This document shows, in pieces, positions 41,465 to 64,000 of a stretch of 64,000 nucleotides of DNA. Position numbers and translations under genes: made by a program. Position 1 is the stretch's first letter. Each line of letters starts with the position of its first letter. The notes under the pieces are model-generated. The model was not told where the DNA came from, searched no databases, and saw only the letters and a program-made list of their open reading frames with translations. This DNA is from Glandiceps talaboti. Lineage: Eukaryota > Hemichordata > Enteropneusta > Spengelidae. The DNA lies in contig NC_135560.1 of the NCBI RefSeq assembly GCF_964340395.1, positions 12,685,098 through 12,749,097 of the forward strand, written 5' to 3'.

Positions 41465-42994
41465 CTGAAAAAAATAAAACAAATTTCAGTCATAAACAAA
41501 TTGATTTCTGATTTGATAAACCATACTCATGCTATACTGCAGCACAGTAGGCCTTAGTCTACCATGGTGACTGTAATCACATATTTTTATGCCATTTATA
41601 TTACCAGTCAAGAGTACAATTTTTTTCTCTGTACGTCTTGAGTACAAAGGTGGTTTCAATTTCTCTCATTTTCAAGTTAACACCATTTTCAAGGAAACTG
41701 ATGAATCAAATATATGAAACGGTAAAAGTGAAAGTTTAATTTCATGGATCTGATCACTTTTTCATATGAACAATTTTTCATCTGTCCACCCTAAGTAACG
41801 TTTCTCCACCAAATACCAAATCGTTCGGTCTGGTGGGTTTTTTTACCTTAAAGTCATTTAACACACAAGTACTCACACCAGAACATACACACGCATTAAC
41901 GCATGTACGCACACACAGACAGCCTCACATTAGTCTAGTTCCTATACAGTATCATTACGACTTTATATACCTTCCAGACTACCCTAACATACATGCAGAC
42001 ATTTTGTGACACCTACTTAACTTAATGAGTGTCCAGTTGTGCTAAAGATAACTGGACAAAGCATAGACAATGAAACCCTCTACTGTCTATGGACAAAGTC
42101 AGGAGAAAATGTCAGTAAAGGAAATTACTTTAAATATACCTTGACACTTTTCTGGCTCCAAATTTTCTGGTTCACACTTTTTGCTTGTATCAACTTGTGA
42201 TTTCACAAATAATGTAATATAATGATAGTCCTTGTCTGCCATTACTGCATTGATTACAAATGCAAAGTGACTGTCTTCAAGTTCAAGTCCTGTTTCTTCA
42301 AGTGTCTCTCGTCTGGCACATTCTTCCCATGTTTCCCTGGTTACAGAAGATATGACCAGAGTATTTATGTCATGCTGTGAAACCAAATTGCATGTATTCA
42401 GTATAAACACCAAGAAAGAGGTTGCCATAGCAACCACAAGATGAGACACCCCTGTTGGTTACACTAGCTTTTTCTCATGATACGACCATGGAATTGCCAA
42501 ATTTGGGATCTCCAGGCTTGATGACTGAAATTTGAAAAGTGTAAAGTACATTTAAAAAGCATGTGACTGAAGATTTAAGTTGACACAAACTCCCTACGAC
42601 ACCGCGAAAGCAAGTTGAGTTTCTAATATCATATCTTCCTAATTAATTTGTTGTTGCAGACGGAGTTAGTTGGGACTCGATTCTGACGATGTCCCTCTCA
42701 TTCTCCATCCACCTCCACTGACCACAATGCATTGGTGGTTTTAGAGACCACATATTGGAATTGGCATCATATCCATACGTACAATGGCTGTATTTGGGGA
42801 CACATATAGATGCGGAGATTAACCTACCCAAATTCTAGATGACCTCCAGGTAATGCATAGAGACCAGTTCCTGGTATTTTACCATTTCGTCTACCTATAA
42901 GAACACACCCTGGGTAGTGTGGACTGGTAATTACAACCCCGACACCGACTTTTGGTCGCGTCCGAATCACGCTTTCGCTACTGGGCGCTGCCAT
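41340..42994 (-). CDS. NUDT15: NUDT15-like Nudix hydrolase (complete, three exons)
   Basis: Exons 42994-42828, 42336-42140 and 41464-41340 join in frame (phases 2 and 1) to 489 nt, 162 aa. The human protein is 164 aa. The N-terminus has a [20 protein letters not shown] strand pair. The full 23-residue Nudix box (residues 51-73) reads [15 protein letters not shown] then ETLEETGL, matching Gx5Ex7REUxEExGU, with metal-binding Glu residues in place. The box is split by intron 1. [26 protein letters not shown] and the ending QGFEPF follow the NUDT15/MTH2 pattern. This family hydrolyses modified or bulky nucleoside triphosphates to monophosphates. The start is the first in-frame ATG (MAAPSSESV). 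Orthology is by eye, but length, motif order and flanking residues agree well. Confidence 0.93.
42140..42336 (-). CDS. NUDT15: NUDT15-like exon 2
   Basis: Acceptor gtaaccag before 42336, donor GTATAT from 42139. It carries the catalytic half of the Nudix box, [17 protein letters not shown]. Confidence 0.93.
42655..42780. repeat. Dispersed repeat copy in NUDT15 intron 1
   Basis: Shares gggactcgattctgac and tgtccctct with 24179-24210, then gagaccac and ttggcat strings seen near 25025. A family of several short copies is likely. Confidence 0.5.
42828..42994 (-). CDS. NUDT15: NUDT15-like exon 1
   Basis: ATG at 42994, donor GTAGGT from 42827. It ends with two bases of the Gly in HLEFG. Confidence 0.92.
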
Positions 42995-43107
42995 CTTGAA
43001 TGATATGATTGCCACAGAGGGCGCTGTCTCATCGACCTCGCGATTTTCCCACCGATGTATGCAATCTTTCTTTGATCAATTCTTTCATTTCTCCCTCACA
43101 TGTGTGC

Positions 43108-43169
43108 ATGCATACATACATACACACATACATACATACATACATACATACATACATACATACATACAT

Positions 43170-43224
<55 letters not shown>

Positions 43225-43582
43225 CCTACCTACCTACCTACCTACATACCTACATACCTACATATACATACATACATACATACATACACACATACACACA
43301 TACATACATACATACATACATACATACATACATACATACATACATACATACATACATACATACATACATACATACATACATACATACATACATACATACA
43401 TACATACATACATACATACATACATACATACATACATACATACATACATACATACATACATACATACATACATACATACATACATACATACATACATACA
43501 TACATACATACATACGGACAGACAGACAGACAGACAGAAGTGCGTGCGTGCGTGCGTGCGTGCGTGCGGGTGGGTGGGTGGG
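43108..43582. repeat. Compound (ACAT)n microsatellite upstream of NUDT15
   Basis: (ACAT)n, (CA)n, (CTAC)n, then (ACAT)n to 43515, (GACA)n, (GTGC)n and (GGGT)n. It begins about 115 bp upstream of the NUDT15 start codon. Confidence 0.97.
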
Positions 43583-45612
43583 GGACGGACGGAGATCTGT
43601 TACACAACATCACAATATTAATAACGGTGTACGTATCAGGGCATTTTTTTATTTGTTTAGTTACAGTTTTAATTATTTTGACATGCAGATTGCATACATT
43701 ACAATATGCAGTACGAATGTACACCCAACCAGGTCATAGACAAAGTTATTCACCTTACATTTTCTATGTTTTTATAGTTTCATCTAAGAACTGTCTTGTC
43801 TCCACTAAGAATTTGACAATGTTCCAAAATATAATTAAATTGTGCAAAACATGAGCGATTTCTAAATATAGATAAATCTTGATTCATTTGTACGTAAGTC
43901 GACTTTCTTCATTCTCTGATCCCGCAGTTCGATAACAATGTATTACTTTATGATGAGATTGCTAAGGGATACAATTTTATTTCAATGGTGAGTAGTAGAG
44001 AGTATATCTCGAAGTGAAAATATGTTCGACGAAAATCTTAAGAATAAGTGTCGGGGCTTTCCCACGAGTCCAAAATCAATCACGCAATCAGCAAGCCAGC
44101 AGCGTCACGCAAGGTAAACCTCGTAACATTTAGAAAAGGTTAAAGTACTTTCCTATATATGTTGGGTAAGGTTTTTGTGAAGAAAAGCAAACACGTGTCA
44201 GTGCAAATTTCCGATGTCCCTGCAGGAAAAAACACGTCTCCTCAGAACTGATAAATATATACAAATTGGTGATAAATGGGAGGTAAGCAGCGTATTCTTA
44301 TTTACCCCGGAATAATGATTTTTTAATATTTTATTTGCTGAAGAATCTTCAGCTCAATTAATGCCCAGTATACACGATATACAGGGATGTTCCACTTTCT
44401 CACTATAAAAATAGTACAACACGACCCCGTAAGTAAAAGATTATTAAATGCTCGCACTGGCTTCACACATAATTGCATTTCTAAAGCTTCCGGATCCGTG
44501 ACAAGCATGATTTGACAGATCATTTTAAATACAGGCGTTCATTTCAGTTGTTTTCAAAAAATCTTACATACGATAAATAAAAGAAACATTATAAGTATAA
44601 ACAACAACAAAACAAAACAAGAACAGTTAAACCATGCATAAGCCAAAAATATGGAATATATGGTCATTTTACGTCACAACAACGCGCGTCTATGTCACGA
44701 CAACGCGTGTCTACGTCATTGGTTCTGCTGTGTTCAAAATATGAATCAAAACGTTCAAAATTGCCATTAATTCCCTATATTTTTCTGACGCTGGTATAAT
44801 TATGTTATTCTCCAATATTTGTCTTCATTCAGCCAGAAATGCTTGTGACCTAAGGGTTGTCACTACGAGTAGCTAGACGAATCGTAGTGTGACAAAGGCC
44901 CCTTAGGCCATTCGTATTTGCCTCGGCTGAAGGAAGAAAAATACTGGAGAATAACATCTAATTAACAACAGAAGTAGCAAAAACAAAAACCGCTGTACCA
45001 ACATCGTCGTCGGCGTTTTAACAAGGTGAGCAATAAATACAAATACAACAACATCGTCACCGACAGAAACATCAATAACGACGACATTGAAATAGTTTAC
45101 ATAAAAAGATACCATTGGGATTTTAACTTTTACAAATGTATGTTATCGTCAAACTAAACGATCTCAAGTTCCGGTCCAAATAACGTCTGGTGTACGTGCA
45201 AGTACGCCATGTTATTTTTTTTATATATTAACAATTATGATGACTGTTCATAGCTGCTTTTAACAATTATTGTACTTGATATCAGTTGTAACAACAATTT
45301 TTGTTATGAACTCAGAATATCAACACGTACACTTGAAGACAGTAAATCTGAAACACACCGTCGTTTGGCTCGACGGATAATTATACTAAGTAAACATGAA
45401 TTGCCACATTTCTGGATCGACACTAACGTTGTCATATTTCTTTAGTTGAGTCACAATTATCTTAGCAATCATTTCAAGAATATTCCGACATTACAAACAT
45501 CTAAGGCCTAAATCAGTAATAATTATTTACATTGTAACAATCTGAGAAGATGTGATATATGGCAATATTACAATAAGTATATTATCAAACAAAGATGATA
45601 AAATGTAGCAAT

Positions 45613-45900
45613 GTTAGTAGCCAGATGATAAAATGTAGCAACAGCTACATCTTTGTAAATTGTAGAACTTTTGTCTAGCCAGACAATAAAATGTAGCAAA
45701 GTTAGTAGCCAGACGATAAAATGTAGCGAAGTTAGTAGCCAGACAACAAAATGTAGCAAAGTTAGTAGCCAGACGATAAAATGTAGCGAAGTTAGTAGCC
45801 AGACAATAAAATATAGCAAAGTTAGTAGCCAGACGATAAAATGTAGCAATATTAATCTTTGTAGAACTTTTGTCTAACCAGACGATACAATGTAGCAATG
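45613..45900. repeat. 30-bp minisatellite with alternating unit types
   Basis: Units start at 45677, 45707, 45737, 45767, 45797 and 45827. They alternate between agccagacaataaaatgtag-caaa and agccagacgataaaatgtag-cgaa, giving a 60-bp higher-order period. Both flanks carry a gtagaacttttgtcta string and diverged units. Confidence 0.9.
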
Positions 45901-47015
45901 TTAGTAAGATTATGTACGTGTCGAGCCAGCGGATGGAATAGAATGAAAAAAAAAAATCACCAGACAACGTTCGGTTTTAAGTTCATCTAAGTTCATAATC
46001 ACACTATGGTCTCATTGTGTGATTTACCTGCGGGGGAATATGAATAATCGTATTATATTTAAAACGTGAATACCGACGAGATTCAGAACTCATTATCGAT
46101 ATGTGCCGTTGCAATGATAACAAGGTGGAGGTTTCAAATTACATCGTAACGATTTTTGTTGTTGTGTGAAGGAGCTCAATTCCTTTGAGATAAATAATTA
46201 AAAAATCTTATATGGTGAGATTAAGTTATTTAATACTGATATTTCATACATTTTTATTGTCATGACTCGAACACATGCACGCTATATGGTTTGTCTGCAG
46301 TGTTGTGTGAATGCAAATCTGATTTAAGTTTTATGTCTTTTTACGGCATTCGCAATCATAAATTACTTTGGAACATACTAGTTATTATTATGATCGCGGG
46401 AGTAGATGCGATTGGTCTCCCGATCGATCCAAGAAATCGCCGTTCATAATGCGTGAGCCGGCCAGGTGAGTCTTCACACGATACACAGGACGACGAGATC
46501 CTGCATAATTCACTTATATTACTTGGTAAAAATACATATAAATCATTGCTCATTATATATTAATCAATTTATTTATTTATTAAACATTCACTTTCACTGC
46601 CGTCCACTCTTTATTTCGCTACTTGGAGACGAACAATGGTTTATTATGGGTTTCGGGAAATGAGATCCTAATACATCTACTACACATCAACAATCGTTGA
46701 AAATGAGATGTGGTTTCTTCACTCACTTAGGTAGCCCTTAGATTACGAACACTCGGCAAACTCTACGTCGTTTCTAATGACAACGGTTAGAGTCTATCAT
46801 CGCACCCAGAACAAACTGTCATTACTAATCCATATGCTGTTAGTCCATACTGAGAGTTCTTGGAAAGGGTATATTATTTGACAATATTATTACTCTGGAA
46901 TACATTACGGGCATGTGACTTAACCAAGGTTGTGTAAACATAAGTAGTGGTGTATCCCTTTCCGATTTTCAACCGTTAAAAATGAAAAACAGTATAAGTC
47001 GAAGGCAGTGAATGA

Positions 47016-63561
<16,546 letters not shown>

Positions 63562-63675
63562 GTAAGATGTCAAAACTTGAACTGTGATCAGAGTAAACTT
63601 GTTAATGAATATTTCACGTTTATACATACTTGTAAGTATGTCAATCTTACTGTGCCTTCTTCTTATGTAAGCCCA

Positions 63676-63749
63676 TGGGGGTTATACTTCCATGGTAACC
63701 CATTCATTTGATGTCACAGTGGTAGATCGTATCCTGGAAGTATAACCCA
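63676..63749. repeat. Short inverted repeat (hairpin)
   Basis: tgggggttatacttcca is inverted at 63734-63749 as tggaagtataaccca, separated by about 40 bases. Confidence 0.75.
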
Positions 63750-64000
63750 CACGATCGTATCATGCTACTTTATAAAATACGCCTTTTTCAAAAAAAAATG
63801 TGAATGTTATTCACTTTCACAGTTAGGCTTACAACATATGGGTTCAAGGTTACACTAACGCACGTACTATTTATGGATGGCCTCAACAAATTTACAACTC
63901 AAAAAGTTCATTATTACAAACTCAAACCTCCAATCTTCAAGTAAGTCACGTGAGAACGTGATAATGTCACCATGTTTATATCAACACACCAATAGCATTA

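Larger units (their letters stand above)
42995..47015. other. Intergenic region between divergent NUDT15-like and R7BP-like genes
   Basis: Contains the (ACAT)n array just upstream of NUDT15 and the 30-bp minisatellite. The remainder is AT-rich with no recognisable gene. Both promoters should lie here. Confidence 0.5.

Overview
This is animal (metazoan) nuclear DNA: intron-rich genes with GT-AG splice sites, retroelement relics, and an extreme load of microsatellites, mostly (AT)n, (ACAT/GTAT)n, (GA)n, (CAGA)n and (TGAG)n. The gene set (a Wnt, a NUDT15 homologue, an R7BP-type gene, a patatin/EF-hand gene) and the Penelope-like and CR1/jockey-like elements fit a non-vertebrate, probably marine, bilaterian. 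The phylum cannot be fixed from sequence alone. A short interstitial (CTAACC)4 tract lies at 7201-7224.

Four protein-coding genes could be rebuilt by matching exon phases by eye. (1) Minus strand, about 13102 down to 2627 and continuing off the left edge: a patatin-like phospholipase with a C-terminal EF-hand. Eight exons join without a frame break, but its 5' end shows an apparent one-base frameshift. (2) Plus strand, 16769-35564: a complete four-exon Wnt gene (358 aa, closest by eye to Wnt16), divergent from gene 1. (3) Minus strand, 42994-41340: a complete three-exon NUDT15-like Nudix hydrolase (162 aa). (4) Plus strand, 47016 to beyond the right edge: the first three coding exons of an R7BP/R9AP-family gene (RGS7-binding protein).

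The rest is introns and spacers rich in repeats. A truncated Penelope-like element with a GIY-YIG endonuclease ORF lies at about 177-1158, between inverted flanking repeats, inside a copy of a TIR element whose uninterrupted relative is at 3765-4082. A 5'-truncated, frameshifted LINE lies at 56530-57460, and a more decayed one at about 25830-26340. Foldback or MITE-like elements lie at 24151-24260, 26571-26738, 28739-29103 and 63676-63749. Three minisatellites (7920-8175, 40763-41276, 45613-45900) sit inside or beside genes.

The most notable observation is a set of hammerhead-ribozyme-like motifs. One, at 49361-49406, has every core residue and three plausible stems. A minimalist pair sits in the two arms of the Penelope-like element. 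Further copies lie in palindromes embedded in (AT)n tracts at 48.4-49.4 kb. Hammerheads are known from Penelope-like element flanking repeats. The inverted-dimer layout inside AT microsatellites is the part worth following up.

The genes look functionally unrelated: secreted signalling ligand, nucleotide-pool sanitation, G-protein regulator anchoring and lipid hydrolysis. No operon-like logic is expected.
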